Source of the DNA: Ziziphus jujuba | Lineage: Eukaryota; Streptophyta; Magnoliopsida; Rosales; Rhamnaceae | Assembly: GCF_031755915.1 (NCBI RefSeq) | Contig: NC_083383.1 | Span: 18,837,001 to 18,901,000, forward strand | Direction: 5' to 3' | DNA: 64,000 bases | Part shown: piece after piece, positions 24,872 through 36,733 of the stretch | Position numbering within the stretch: position 1 is the stretch's first letter | Layout: each line of letters opens with the position of its first letter | The notes under the pieces: generated by a model | Told to the model about the DNA's origin: nothing | What the model saw: the letters and a program-made list of their open reading frames with translations, nothing else | Databases searched by the model: none | Made by a program: the position numbers and the translations under genes

Positions 24872-26030
24872 ATGGTAGATTCAAGGATGAGAAGAGGAGT
24901 AGGAGGTGGCTTATTGAGAATTAATGAAGAGGAGTCCGTAGGATTCAAAGGTGATTCCCGAGCTACGGGGATGGGAGATGAGCATACGGACATGATGGCA
25001 GTCTTGGAGCAATTACAATAGATGAATGCTCACTTTGATCATCTAGATCAAAGGATAGACAGGTTGGAAACATCATAAGGAAGGCCGAATCCAGGGTTAG
25101 ATGTAAATGGAGGCCAAGGTCGAGGTCGAGGAGGCCGTGGCCGACCTAGAAAGGAATTCGGGAAAGGTAATTTTGGAGATAACTTTGATGAAATTTTTGC
25201 TTACCAAGGAAGGAAAAACCATGAGAGACCAGCAAGGAATGAGGATGATGATCTTGGGAATATTAAGTTCAATATACCACCTTTCATAGGAAAAAGTGAT
25301 CTGGAGTAGAGTGGGAGGAGCGCATGGAGATGATCTTCGATTGTCACAATTATTTATAGACTAAGAAGGCAAAGGTGGCAGCAATGGAATTTGGACATTA
25401 TTCCTTCCAATGGTGGACAAATGAGCAAAGTACTCGAAGGAGAATTGGAGATGAACCAATCACTACTTGGTGACATATGAAAGGAGCCATGAGAAAGATG
25501 TTTGTACCAACTCATTACCATAGTTTGCTGCATCAAAGACTCCAATCACTATCACAAGATAGTAGGTCCATGGAGGATTATTATAAAGAGATGGAGATGC
25601 TCATGATGAGATTGAGCATGAATTAAGAAAGAGAAGCAACCATGGCACGATTTCTTGGTGCATTGAATCGAGAGATAGCCAATCAACTAGAATTACAACA
25701 ATATATGGAAAAAAAGAGATGTTGCATGTGGCTATCATACTTAAGAATTAATTCAAGAGGAGGGGAACAAGTACACGGTTTGGGGGAGTATCAAGCAGTG
25801 GAAGGTCAAATCCAAGTGCTTGGAGAAGCAATCCCACCTTTAAAGTAAGACAAAAGCCAAAACTTGGAGAAGAAAGCACCACTTGGCTAAAAGGGAATAC
25901 AAAACCGAATCTATTCAAGCACACAAAAATGAAGGTAAATCTGATCCTAAACCTTCTAGAACTCATGAAATTGTCTGTTTTAAGTTTCAGGGATGAGGAC
26001 ACATTGCCAATCAATGCCTGAATAAAATAA
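24872..26030 (+). pseudogene. gag of element E, broken
   Basis: Capsid/nucleocapsid polyprotein start at ATG 24872 (MVDSRMRRG), supported by the same start in the sister copies at 50619, 59422, 43318 (-) and 46970 (-). Recognisable segments: NEEESVGFKGDSRA, RDRLETS-like coiled coil, an Arg/Gly-rich stretch, NIK.NIPPF..KSD, and the capsid part with HYHSLLHQRLQSLSQ and MEDYYKEMEMLMMRLSM. The nucleocapsid knuckle near 25975 reads CFKF instead of CFKC and has a stop inside. Stops also at 25019 (TAG) and 25077, and several frameshifts. The TAG at 25019 is shared with element D. Confidence 0.85.
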
Positions 26031-26880
26031 TCATGGTGCAGAAAGGTAATGGTGAGTTATAGTCCAAAAGTGAAGAGAGTGATGCTGAAACCGAAATTGA
26101 TGCTGAAGAAGTTGGAGGTGAAGAACTTGAGGAATTTGAAACTCTCAAGGCATCTAGGGCCGAATTGAGCTTGGTGAGTAGAAGGGTTTTGACCATGTAC
26201 AAAGATGACGAACAACTTCAGAGAGAGAACATCTTCCACACTTGTTGTGAAATCCAACGTAAGATTTGTAGTATGATAATTGATAGTGGAAGTTGTGTAA
26301 ATTTAATTACTAATATTGTTGTGGAAAAATTCAGATTAACAACAATTAAACATCCCGAACCATATAGATTACAATGACTTAATGATAGTGGTGAGATGAA
26401 AGTTAATAAACATGCGAGTCATATTCTATTAGGTAGACCATGACAATTTGATAAAGATACTATACGTTATGGTCGAGAGAATGCTATTGTTTTTATATTT
26501 AAAGGTAAAAAGGTCAAGCTCGAACCATTAACTCCCAAAGAGGTATTTAAAGACAACTCCAAGTACAACAAAGGAGGGAGATCAAAAGGCTTAAGGAAAG
26601 AACTAGTGTGGCACCCACAGCAACAACATCAATCCAAGGAGATAAGGCCAAACAAAACCAACCAGGTAAATGTCCTAAACTCCAGATTAGGGTCAAGAGA
26701 GAGAGAAGGCTGAGAGGGAGAAAGAGAGGAAAAAACCCAAGAGAAAATATGAGAAACCCGAAAGTGAGAGTGAACCCATGAGTAGGAAAGAAAAGGAAAG
26801 AAAATAGAAGAAAAATATAAATTTTTATCTTAGTTTTGGGGATGTTAGTAAAGCAATTTTGGGTAAGAAACCATTGTTTA
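26031..26880 (+). pseudogene. Protease and charged linker of element E, broken
   Basis: Aspartic protease of the retropepsin type: IDSGSC active-site motif near 26280, then EKFRLTTIKHPEPYRLQ. A small deletion removes the part between KVNKHA and the HILLGRP-like segment near 26415, and two TGG codons have become TGA (about 26386 and 26443). The protease is followed by a Lys/Glu-rich linker (about 26570-26815) typical for this family, then by GDVSKAILGKKPLFIM, which leads into RT. Confidence 0.82.
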
Positions 26881-28505
26881 TCATGATTTATAAAGATATA
26901 TTTTTAAATGATCAAGCTAATCCCGAAGAACTTGAATTGCCAAGTTCTATTTCTTCAATTTTGTAGGAATTTAGTGATGTCTTCCTAGAGGAAATTCCTA
27001 ATGGATTACCACCTATATGAGGGATTGAGCATCAAATTGATTTTGTTCCAAGAGCTACAATTCCAAGTAGGCCTACATATAGAAGTAATCCCGAGGAGAC
27101 AAAGGAGTTACAACGGCAGGTAAGCAAGTTGCTTGATAAAGGATACATTAGGGAAAGTATGAGTCCATGTGCTGTTCCAGTTTTATTAGTTCTTAAAAAA
27201 GATGGTTCATAGTGCATGTGTGTAGATTGTAAAGCTATAAATAATATTACCATTAAATATAGGCATCTAATTCCTAGGTTAGATGACATGTTAGATGAAT
27301 TGCATGGTGCATGTATGTTTATAGATATTGATCTTAGAAGTGGATATCATCAAATTAGAATGAAAGAGGAGATGAATGGAAAACCACATTTAAGACTAAG
27401 TATGGTTTGTATGAATGGTTAGTGATGCCTTTGGTTTAACTAATGCACCTAGTACTTTCATGAGATTAATGAATCATGTCATGCGTTCATTCATTGGAAA
27501 ATTTATGATTGTTTATTTTGATGATATTCTTATATATAGTGTTTTTTAATGATATTCTTGTATATAGTAGGCATCTAGATGAGCATGTAGAACATCTTAG
27601 GCAAGTTTTAAATATTCTTAGGAAGGAAAGGTTGTTTGCTAACTTGAAAAAGTGAACTTATTTTTCTAGGATTTATTGAAAGTGCTACAGGAATTAAAGT
27701 TGATCAATCCAAGGTGAAAGCAATCCAAGAGTGGTTGAAAACTACCTCCATTACCCAATTGAGGAGCTTTCATGGTTTGGCTAGTTTTTACCGAAGATTT
27801 GTCATGGATTTTAGCACCATTGCAGCACCTTTGACTAAAGTTGTAAAGAAGAATGTTGGCTTTAAATGGGGGGAAGTACAAGAAAATTTTTTTAATTTGT
27901 TAAAAGAAAAATTAATCAATGCACCTTTACTAGTTTTGCCAAATTTTTCTAAGACTTTTGAAATTAAGTGTGATGCTTCAGGTGTAGGTATTGGAGCTAT
28001 TTTAATTCAAGAAGGAAGGCTTATAACCTACTTTAGTGAGAAATTGAATGGAGCTGTACTAAACTACCCGACATATGACAAAGAAATGTATGCTTTGGTG
28101 AGAGCTTTGGAAACGTGGCAGCATTACCTAATGCCGAAGGAATTTATGATTCATACGGATCATGAATCTTTGAAGCACATTAAAGGTCAAGGAAAGCTCA
28201 ACCAAAGGCATGCTAAGTGGATTGAGTTCATTGAAACTTTTCCTTATGTCATCCACTACAAAAAAGGTAAGGAAAATGTGGTCGTCGGTACATTATCCCA
28301 AAGGTATGTATTATTTTCTACGTTAGATGCTAGATTGCTTGGATTTGATGAAATAAAGGAACTTTATGAGCATCATAGTGACTTTGGAGAAATATTTAGT
28401 ACCTGTACAAAATATGGTTTTAATAAATTTTACATCTTTGAGGGGTATTTGTTTAGGGAAAACAAACTTTGTGTGCCTAATTGTAGCATTAGGGAGTTAC
28501 TAGTT
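26881..28505 (+). pseudogene. Reverse transcriptase and RNase H of element E
   Basis: RT motifs: LDKGYIRES..PCAVPVLLVLKKDGS (27135-27212), [10 protein letters not shown] (27335-27364), then [15 protein letters not shown] and the catalytic YFDDILIYS (27514-27540). A 28-bp tandem duplication right at this motif (second copy from 27545) shifts the frame. RNase H lies at about 27954-28300 in a frame open from 27714 to 28505: [12 protein letters not shown] and HTDHESL are present, but the fourth acidic residue is replaced (VVVGTLSQR where ADALSRR is usual). There are stops at 27210 and elsewhere. Enzymatically dead as it stands. Confidence 0.92.
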
Positions 28506-29563
28506 TAGGAAGGTCATGAGGGTGGTTTAATGGGTCATTTTGGTGTTTTAAAAACTTTATCCTTACTACAAGAACACTTTTATTGGCTTAACATAAGGAG
28601 AGATGTGGAGAGAATATGTGAAAGATGCTTGAAGTGCCAAAAATCCAAGTCCAAGTTGAAGCTGCACGGTTTGTACCTCCCATTGCCAATTCTTTCTTTT
28701 CCTTGGGTGGATTTGTCTATGGATTTTATTCATGTTTTACCTAGGTCAAGGACAGGTAAGGATTCAATTTTTGTTGTTGTGGATAGATTTTCTAAGATGA
28801 CACATTTAATTGCATGTAATAAAACTGATGATGCATCTAATGTTGCTAACTTATTCTTTAAGGAAATCGTAAGATTGCATGGAATGCCTAGAACTATTGT
28901 TTTGGATAGGGATGTTAAGTTCTTAAGTTATTTTTGGAAAAAATTATGGGGCTAATTTAGGAACTAAAATTTTATTTTCAACTACTAGTTATCTACAAAC
29001 TGATGGACAAACTGAAGTAGTAAATATAACTTTGTCTGCATTGTTACGGCTTTAATTAGTAGAAATTTAAGAACATGGGAGGAATGTTTGCCACATGTTG
29101 AATTTGCTTATAACAAGCCTTTGAATTTAGCCACTAAATATACACCATTTGAGATTGTTTATGAGCTTAATCCTTTGACTCTATTAGATTTAATACCTTT
29201 TCCTTTAAGTGAACGTGCTAATCTAGATGGAAAACAAAAAGCTGATTTTGTGAAGCAGATTCATGAAAAGACAAGGGCAAATATTGAGAGGAGGACCTAC
29301 AATATGCAAGGAGTGTTAATTAAGGCCAAAAACAAGTTGTATTTGAACTTGGAGATTGGGTTTGGTTGGATTTAAGGAAGGAGAGATTTCCCGAACAAAG
29401 GAAGTCTAAGCTTATGCCGCGTGGAGACGAACCTTTTCAAGTTTTGGAGCAGATTAACGAAAATTTGACATACCAGGTGAGTATAATTTTATTGCTACAT
29501 TTAATGTTGCTGGATTATCTCTTTTTGCTGTAGGTAATGATTTTCATTTGAGGGAAAATCCTT
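28506..29563 (+). pseudogene. Integrase of element E, nearly readable
   Basis: Zinc-binding HHCC domain with [10 protein letters not shown] and CERCLKCQ (28514-28645). The catalytic core has Asp in SMDFIHVLP (about 28718), Asp in LDRDVKF (about 28908) and Glu in GQTEVVN (about 29015). The readable frame 28530-28955 is 141 codons, then frames shift. The C-terminal region VFELGDWVW, RKERFP and SKLMPRGDEPFQVLE (29340-29460) leads to NPFQEEGND at the polypurine tract. No chromodomain is recognisable. Confidence 0.9.
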
Positions 29564-29579
29564 TTCAAGAGGAGGGGAA
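29563..29579 (+). promoter_or_regulatory. Polypurine tract of E
   Basis: TCAAGAGGAGGGGAA directly before the 3' LTR start (TGATGAGAATCC, 29580). It is the expected plus-strand primer and is conserved in all sister copies. Confidence 0.88.
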
Positions 29580-30712
29580 TGATGAGAATCCACCCGAACC
29601 TGCACAACCAACCACCCGCAGGGGTGCTAACCTTATACGGATGAAGACCATGCCAATCACTAGAGCTCAAGCCAAGAGATTTAAGGAAAATATGTATGCA
29701 TTTATACAGGGAGTAATTAATTCTCAAAAGGCCTTGTCATACCCAGAGATACAAAACCTATTTTAAGCATCTAAGTGGTGGAGGACGATATGGACCTAGG
29801 TAGCTATTTTAGTGCAAATGTGGACTCCGGGGATCAAGAAATGGTTTCAACACTTCATGGATTCAATTAATATATTTAAGAGGTCATGGAAACAAGTTAA
29901 GGTTGAACCAAAGGCAAACAACAAGGGGTTGTGCGTATAGGGGGAAGACATGGCTGGTTTTATTGTATTGTTTGCTGACTTTACTGTATTTTGCTGAGTT
30001 GACATTTTCTCTTTGTTCCAACCAATTTCAACGTGTGGACTTAATGATCATCCTATTTGGCATCCTACAAGGCATATGGAAGTTGATTAGGAGCTTAAAT
30101 TGGTCAAAGAATGGTCAAAGATAGCTTAGTTAGAAAGATAGTCAAATAGTTTTTTAATTTGATTTTGACTTTTTGTTTTAGGAAATTAGTCTTTTATTTG
30201 GTTTCTATTTATTTATTTACTGGAGAAACCAACTTAGGAAAGTTATTATTGTATTATTTTCCTTGTAAATTAATTTATTCCTAATTCAAAATAAAGGAAT
30301 AAATTAATACAAACTAGTTTAGGAATGTAGTGTGAGAATCGGCTAACATGTTTCCTGTTCTCTTTGGTGGCCGTTTTATCCTAAATTTTTAGAGTTTATT
30401 GTTTTGATACTCTAGCCTATTTAAGGGCTTAATTTTGAGGAAGAACACACCTTTAATATTATTCAAAAAATTAATTGTGAGATAGAATTTTCTTTGTTCT
30501 CCTTAAACACCTAAAACACCATTAGATGGTGAGTATTTTAGTTTCAACTTATCAATAGAACTTCCATAACCTATTGTGGCATCTTCATTATACCAAAGTT
30601 TCTAATTACAGGTTGTTTAGGGGTTAAGGTTTTCTTATAAGAACTTGAACTTAATTGAGATCGGGGCTAATATAATATGGGTTTCGGAGAGAGTCGCCCT
30701 AGGTTCGTATCA
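29580..30712 (+). repeat. 3' LTR of element E
   Basis: Aligns with 22590-23725 over its full length but with many substitutions and small indels. It ends GGTTCGTATCA, followed by the target duplication TATAT. The divergence between the two LTRs marks an old insertion. Confidence 0.93.
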
Positions 30713-33450
30713 TATATGCTCCATTGCAGTCCAGTATTCTACTATGGGGTCTAATTTGTTACTGGCTCACTACTTGATACAACAAGTATCTGACTTAGTG
30801 CAGAACATGTCATAGATGAGACTACCAACTGCCAAAGTATAAGGTTTCTTACTCATAAATTCTTTCTCTTTAGGAGATTTTGGTGATTATTCCTTATAAT
30901 GATAAATTCCATACTTGAAGTGTAAAATTCCACTCTTAAAATTCTCCATGCTGAATCTAGCTACTATTTTGTCAATTTAGGAAGCTTGGAACAAAGCTAA
31001 TATCTTATTCTTTTGTTCTCTTAAAATATGATTCCTAGAATATTGTTTGCTTCAACCAAATCATTATATCAAAAAATGCTCTTTTAAGCACCACTTTATG
31101 CCTAATAGCACTTTCATGTAATTTCCATTTAAAAGGATTCCATCTACATAAAGAAGAAAAACTACTATTGATCCTTGGATCTTTTTGTACACACATGGTT
31201 CATCAAGGCTTTTCTGAAAAACAAAATATTTTCATAGCCTGATTAAACCTAATGTTCCATGATTTAAATGCTTACTTAAGTCCATTGTTGTATGCAACTT
31301 GCATACCATGTTTCTTGACTTTTGGTTATAAACTTTTCTAATTGTGGCATACTATTTGTCAAATCTCATAATTAAGAGCTACTGCTACTACTAAAAGAAT
31401 TCAAACTGATATGCCATTTTTCTGGGTACAATATTTTATCACCATTGAAGGTTTCTTCCTTCCTATTTGATCATCTTTGTCTCTTGTATATCCACTTGCA
31501 TCTAATTGGTTTAACCCCTTCAGATGCTTTCACAAGAGACTAGACTGAATTAAAATACATAGATTCAATCTCCCATTCCATGGTCTTTTTCCATTATTGT
31601 ACGTCAACATCCTACAGTGCTTTCTTGTAAGTGATAGGATCATCATCAAAATTTTCTGTAGTGACATGATTTATCTGTTTTAACAAAACATATCTTGTAG
31701 GTCTATATATCACTCTCCCATTATAACTTTGCTGCACTGGCTATTGTACATGTAAAGAATAATCCAAGTTTTAGTGGTTGTGGCAAATCACCAACCTTTT
31801 AATTATCCTATTTTTGTTCTTGAGTATGATCTTGAACTAGTGCTTAGGCTTGTTCACCTTTGGGTACTTCTTATACATTTTCCCTTTTTTGAACATGCAT
31901 AAAAAACAAGGGTCAAGACATATGAATTTTAGGTTGGTTTCAAATTGAGTCGAGCTCTTTAAGAATCACCTTACTCTTGTGTTTAAAATTCATCATCTAT
32001 GTATCTTTTAAGAAAGTGGCATAATTGTTCATTATCACATACTTTTGCTTTATATTGTAGAAAATTCAACATTTTGTTCCTTTGAGGTAGCCAATAGACA
32101 TACATATTTTTGTACAAGATTTAAACTTCTAAGATTTTATCTAAAACATATGCCAGATCACTTTAAATCCAAATATAGTTAAAACTTGGCTTGCATGCTT
32201 TCCATAATTCTTTAGGTGTCTTTGAAATAGATGAACCAAGTTTAGTAGTATACAGCTATTTTTAAAGCATATTCCTGAATGATTCAGGTAAAGATGAATA
32301 ACTAATCATTGAGCTCATCATATTTAAAAATGTTATATTTCTTCTTTCAGTAACTCCATTTTACTGGGGCATTATAAGGATGATAATTGAGAAAATATCC
32401 CCTCATAAGCCAAGTAGAACTTGAATTTACCAGATAGGTATTCACCGTCTTGGTCAAACCAAGCTATTTGATAGAGATACCCAATTGCTTTTGTATCGGC
32501 CTTATACTTTCAAAAGCTACAAACTTGTGGTGCATTAGGTAAATATAACCATACCTTGAAAAGTTAAAATTCTATAAATATTTAAGAGTTGTCGATGTTG
32601 GGTCATAACCTAATTAATATTATTTTAGGTCCAATGTGTTAAATTTGGTTATAGTTATCTGTTAGGGCATCACATAATCATTTAATTATTGGAACCCTAG
32701 TGGTGATATAATCATAACCACCTTTTTCTTGAACGCTTATTAGTCTGCATAGATCAATATGCACCAATTCCAGTTGTATTATGATGTGATTTCCTTTGGC
32801 CCTAAGGGCCTCTTTCTCATTTTACTCTATAACTAAGATTCACATATTAGTATAGACTCAAAGATAAGGAAATTTAGAATTGTACTTTTAACCAAATCAT
32901 GAATCTTGTTAGACCTAATATGACCTAATTGTAAGTGCTAAAGATAGATTTCATTTGAAACTTTTCTTTTCTTATATTAAGAAATCTGCTCATCATCTAT
33001 ATTTTCTATGGCATTAACATAAGATAAAATAGTTAAAATAAAGACCATTCACTAAATCAATGGAGCATATAAAAATACTATTACTTTTAATTCAAATTGA
33101 GGAATTAAATTGAACTGTCAAGTCGTGTTTAAATAAACAATCAACAAAAACTAAATGCCTTTTGAAATCTAGAAGAAATAAATAGACTTATAGACATAAA
33201 ACTTTATTTCTAAAATATAACTCCATTAGTCCTATTACCATCATGGAGACATATTTCTCGTATTCCAACTTCAAGTTTCTTTGTGTTTTGCTAAGTGGAC
33301 TGCTTTGTTTGAACCACCACAAAGAGTAACAATCATGATTAGTGGCTCTTAAATCAATGATTAATTTATTATTGTAATTCTCCACCAAGACAGCCTTAAT
33401 AACATATAGACTACCCATACCTAATTTAGCGAAATCCTTCTTTTAGTAAT
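30713..33450 (-). pseudogene. Ty1/copia pol: RT, integrase, protease (copia element 2)
   Basis: Minus strand, continuing from 22589 across element E. From high to low coordinate: protease with IIDLRATNH and ..VCYSL-like context at 33418-33188 (usual motif LDSGATNH), then integrase pieces with LGHIRSNKI and SKMRKRP..PK near 32800-32940, then RT with CTKRSKDQ and LGIKWCLKE-like remains near 31100-31200, and PYTLAVGSLIYDM near 30800. Order PR-IN-RT is that of Ty1/copia. Heavily mutated. The segment at 32575-32715 looks foreign to pol. Confidence 0.7.
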
Positions 33451-34060
33451 CATTTTTCATTCGACTTCTTCATAACAGTTGGTTTGGTAGCTAAAACTAC
33501 TCTTTTCCTTTTGTTCTTCTTTCTACCTATAGGTTGCTTCCTAGATTTATAAAAACTATTATAATAATGAACATTTTCTAGCTTGACTAGAGACTTTTTA
33601 TCACTTTCAAGCTTGTGCCTTAGCTTATTGGAGTAAGCTACAAATTATTCTTAGTATAATTCATTGTGAGCTGATTGAAGATATTTGGAAAAGATGCCAA
33701 GATCACATCTTTCTTATCTTTTATTCCTGCTTAAACCCTATCACTTCTACATGACTGATGTACGACATCATCTTGAGACAATGTTCTACACACTTATTCT
33801 AGTTATACAAGTGTACATTAATGCCCTTACAGCTTCTTGTGTAGGATTAGGCTTCCTAGTTTGAGCAATCATTTCATCTAGATCCTTGATCATTTCTAGT
33901 TTAGACTCTGGACTTGACAATTGCTCTTGTAGATGACTAACAATGCAGGCTTAAGATTGTGGCAAGCTGGAATATTTACACATTGTCATTTTGCATATTG
34001 CAGTTTAATTTTCTTAGATGTATCAGCAATAGACTTTTAGGGCTCTAGGGTTGCAAGGAT
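33451..34060 (-). pseudogene. Probable copia gag remnant (copia element 2)
   Basis: Directly upstream, on the minus strand, of the protease piece. Decayed frames give EAVRALMYTC and EMIKDLDEMIAQTRK-like stretches consistent with a copia gag, but no clear zinc knuckle remains. The call rests mainly on position. Confidence 0.4.
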
Positions 34061-34549
34061 AAAATTGATTTTTTCATATTTACAGATAAAAAAGTTATTG
34101 ATTTTCCATTCACTATAGTTACCATCCATAAGTTTTTAACTCATAATTATGGTTAGAGGGTTAAAGGTTAACAACATTTTCTAATTCACATCAAACATAT
34201 AAATATGTAGATACCTTAACTATTTATTATTTATGTTTATTGTAACAATAATTTAATTTTCATTATAAATACTTTTATTCAGTAAGACATTTGTAATAAA
34301 CTAAATTTTGAACATGATATGTATAGCGTCATTTAAAGTCAGCTCTCAGGAAAGGTGATGTGGATCTCAGATTCCTTAAAGATTTAGCTTTTTAGATAGA
34401 ATATTCTTAAATAACGCAAACACACATCATTCAAAATTGATTTAAAAATCAACCATTGTTCTAATAATCTTTGAGATTTTAATAATATTTATAGAGCTTT
34501 ATTTGGAGAATTATTAATATTATTAAAATTAAATTTCTAAACCATATTT

Positions 34550-35022
34550 AAGCATAAATCACAAAATTGGTCTCCAAATTATACTGCCATTTACAAATTG
34601 GTCCTTAAACAAATTTTTTGGCACTTTAGTCCTTAAGCTTTTTTTTTAAAAGTTTCATTGTTAGATTGACATTATTCCATCCAAAATCCACTATTAAATA
34701 CATGTGTAAATCTTTTGTGAGGGACCGATTTGTAACATAGGACATAGTTTGAGATTAATATATAACATCTGACACAATTAGGAAATTAAATATTTATTAA
34801 CCCATTATAGTGTTAAATCCTCAAATTATGTTTGGTGTTATGAATTGATCTCCAAACTATATCTTGTTTTACAAATTGATCTCTAAAGGGATATGATTTT
34901 AGATGGAGAGACTAATGGTGCAATATTTTAATGAGTTTGGGGACTAAAATGCCAATTTTTTTTTTCTAAGAACCGACTTGTAAATGACGGTGTAGCTTAG
35001 GAACCAATCATGTATTTACCCC
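34550..35022. mobile_element. Foldback MITE-like element of about 470 bp
   Basis: Long imperfect inverted repeats. The left part has AATTGGTCTCCAAATTATAC, CCATTTACAAATTGGTCCTTA and TTTGGCACTTTAGTCC. The reverse complement of the right part has GATTGGTTCCTAAGCTACAC, TCATTTACAAGTCGGTTCTTA and TTGGCATTTTAGTCC. About 85 bp pair on each side. No coding. The target duplication is not evident, so the superfamily stays open. Confidence 0.7.
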
Positions 35023-35767
35023 AAATTTAATTTTGATATTCTTTTAATATTTAAATATTGTCGATGCTGGACTATACAAGTTAGTTAAGATTTTCAAATT
35101 ATTTGAGGGCTAATCTAATAAAATACAGTCATGGTTATCTATTGAAGCATCACATAACCATTTTATTATTGAACCTTTAATATAGATGTTTTTGATTAAT
35201 TAAACTAATTTTAACATTCATTAATTATGTATTATTATTAAATTAATTTAGATATTCTTCATAATAATTTACTAGATAAAGCGTACATCATTATGCATAT
35301 GCATATATCATATGATGTAATAATATGGTACCATCTATTCTATATAGCATGTTAGCACATACAATCAAATTATTCCATATAATTTAAACAACTATAACAT
35401 TGAATAAGAAATATGCCATTGGTCCATGGTTTCCTAGAAGGAAAAATTACAAGCACAATATGGGCACAAAACCCTACTTGATATCTTGGCCCATTCCTCT
35501 TTCTTTTCTTAGATTTTGCAAGTCCATGGTGTCTGAGTCAATTTAGAACTGGTTTTCTAGGGTTTTAAGCCCAAAGTACAAAACCTAACTTGCTTGATTC
35601 TAAACCCATTGGGCCAAAAATATCACTGATGGTTGTAGAAAGCTCCAATCATCATAAAATTTTATAAGTAGGTAAAGCACCCAAAGAGGAAGCTACTGCC
35701 AAATTTAAGCCAAATCGGACATACTATGCGCCCCAATGAGTGAGATCCACTTGCAGTAACTTTTTAA
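35023..35767. other. Non-coding stretch between the two copia elements
   Basis: No recognisable gene. About 35040-35190 resembles 32575-32715 (see findings). The rest may include a copia LTR but I could not define its ends. Confidence 0.4.
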
Positions 35768-36733
35768 AGTAAGGCAGGTTGATTCTAAAGAGAACCTGAA
35801 GTTATTATGCTTTGGATTATGGTTTTAATGAAGCTTTGCTGACGTATTGCATGTTTTGGTTATTTTATATTAAGTTACTTATTCAATCTGATTATGTAAG
35901 AGACAGAGAAGCTGAGTCGGTGCAGTGACCAAGCGACACCAAAAGAGACTTCGATTCAGGGCCACGATGAATCTCTTCCCTCTTTCACCTTCCTCTATCT
36001 TTTTTCTCCCTGACCCTCAAAAAAAATTCGGACTTTATTTCTGGGTAACGTTTATCTATCGGAGCAACAGGGAACGCCTAGACGACGTTTTTCTTCCTAG
36101 GCTGCTGTAAATAGATCGAGAGGTCGTTGAAAAGGAGGCGTACGTAAGGAGAGCACCTTTAGTATTTTAATATTTTTTCTTTGCATTGGTAGAAATGAAT
36201 TGGGCATTGGCTTCAATCATCATTCATTTGATGTGTGAATCTATTACATACAAAAGCAAATATGAATATAATGAGTTTGTCATCCAAACAACCAATGAAA
36301 CCTAAGTGTTTAAAACTAAAGCAACTGGTAGTGTGAATGCAATGTCATATCTTTTAGTCTAATGGTTGCTTGACATTTGCTACTTCCATATAGCTTCCCG
36401 CAAGTTGAAGTAATTCCATGAGACCTTGACAATGTAGCTTGTTTCATTGGGTGAGAGAGAGGCCAAATTCGAGAATGACACATCACCAAGCTCTTCCAAG
36501 TACATCAAGTTACTCAAGACATTAAGCAGCTTGCTGATCCATGACCTTAAACTAGTTAATATGCTTAATTACATTTAATATTATGTTCATGAGCGCCTAC
36601 TTAAGAATCCTAATCATACAAGTACAAACAAGATCAAAACACACATGTAAAGTCCTAAACTCACTCTTGGTCTAAGTCACTTATGCCTTCAGTTTGGTCA
36701 TAATGTGGCTAACATTGCCACATACTCTTAACA
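35768..36733 (-). repeat. 3' LTR of copia element 1
   Basis: Its high-coordinate end reads, on minus, TGTTAAGAGTATGTGGC and follows the purine-rich AAGGAGAAG. Similar sequence is present at about 55840-56349, which is the 5' LTR. Shared blocks: AAAGTAAGGCAGGTT, CAATGTCA(T/C)ATCTTTT, ATGGTTGCTT, GCTTCCATATAGCTTC and CATAATGTGGCTAA. This copy has about 400 extra bases (about 35885-36305) missing in the other. The low-coordinate end is approximate. Confidence 0.75.

Larger units (their letters stand above)
22590..30712 (+). mobile_element. Ty3/gypsy element E, full length, with decayed gag-pol
   Basis: An 8.1-kb element with LTRs of 1136 and 1133 bp, flanked by the 5-bp target duplication TATAT (22585-22589 and 30713-30717). 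Order: LTR, Met-tRNA-type primer site, about 1.1-kb leader, gag, protease, RT, RNase H, integrase, polypurine tract, LTR, the usual Ty3/gypsy order. The LTRs differ at many positions and the coding region has many stops, so the copy is old. It is the only gypsy copy in the window that keeps RT, RNase H and integrase sequence, and is the reference for recognising what the other copies lost. It is inserted in copia element 2. Confidence 0.95.

Noticed and set aside
22590..30712. Endogenous pararetrovirus (caulimovirus-type) origin
   Set aside because: Clear LTRs, 5-bp target duplication, polypurine tract and an integrase are present, and no movement protein is seen; it is a Ty3/gypsy retrotransposon.
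35925..36110. 61-codon frame in the extra block of the copia LTR
   Set aside because: No family resemblance; most likely chance in a more GC-rich stretch.
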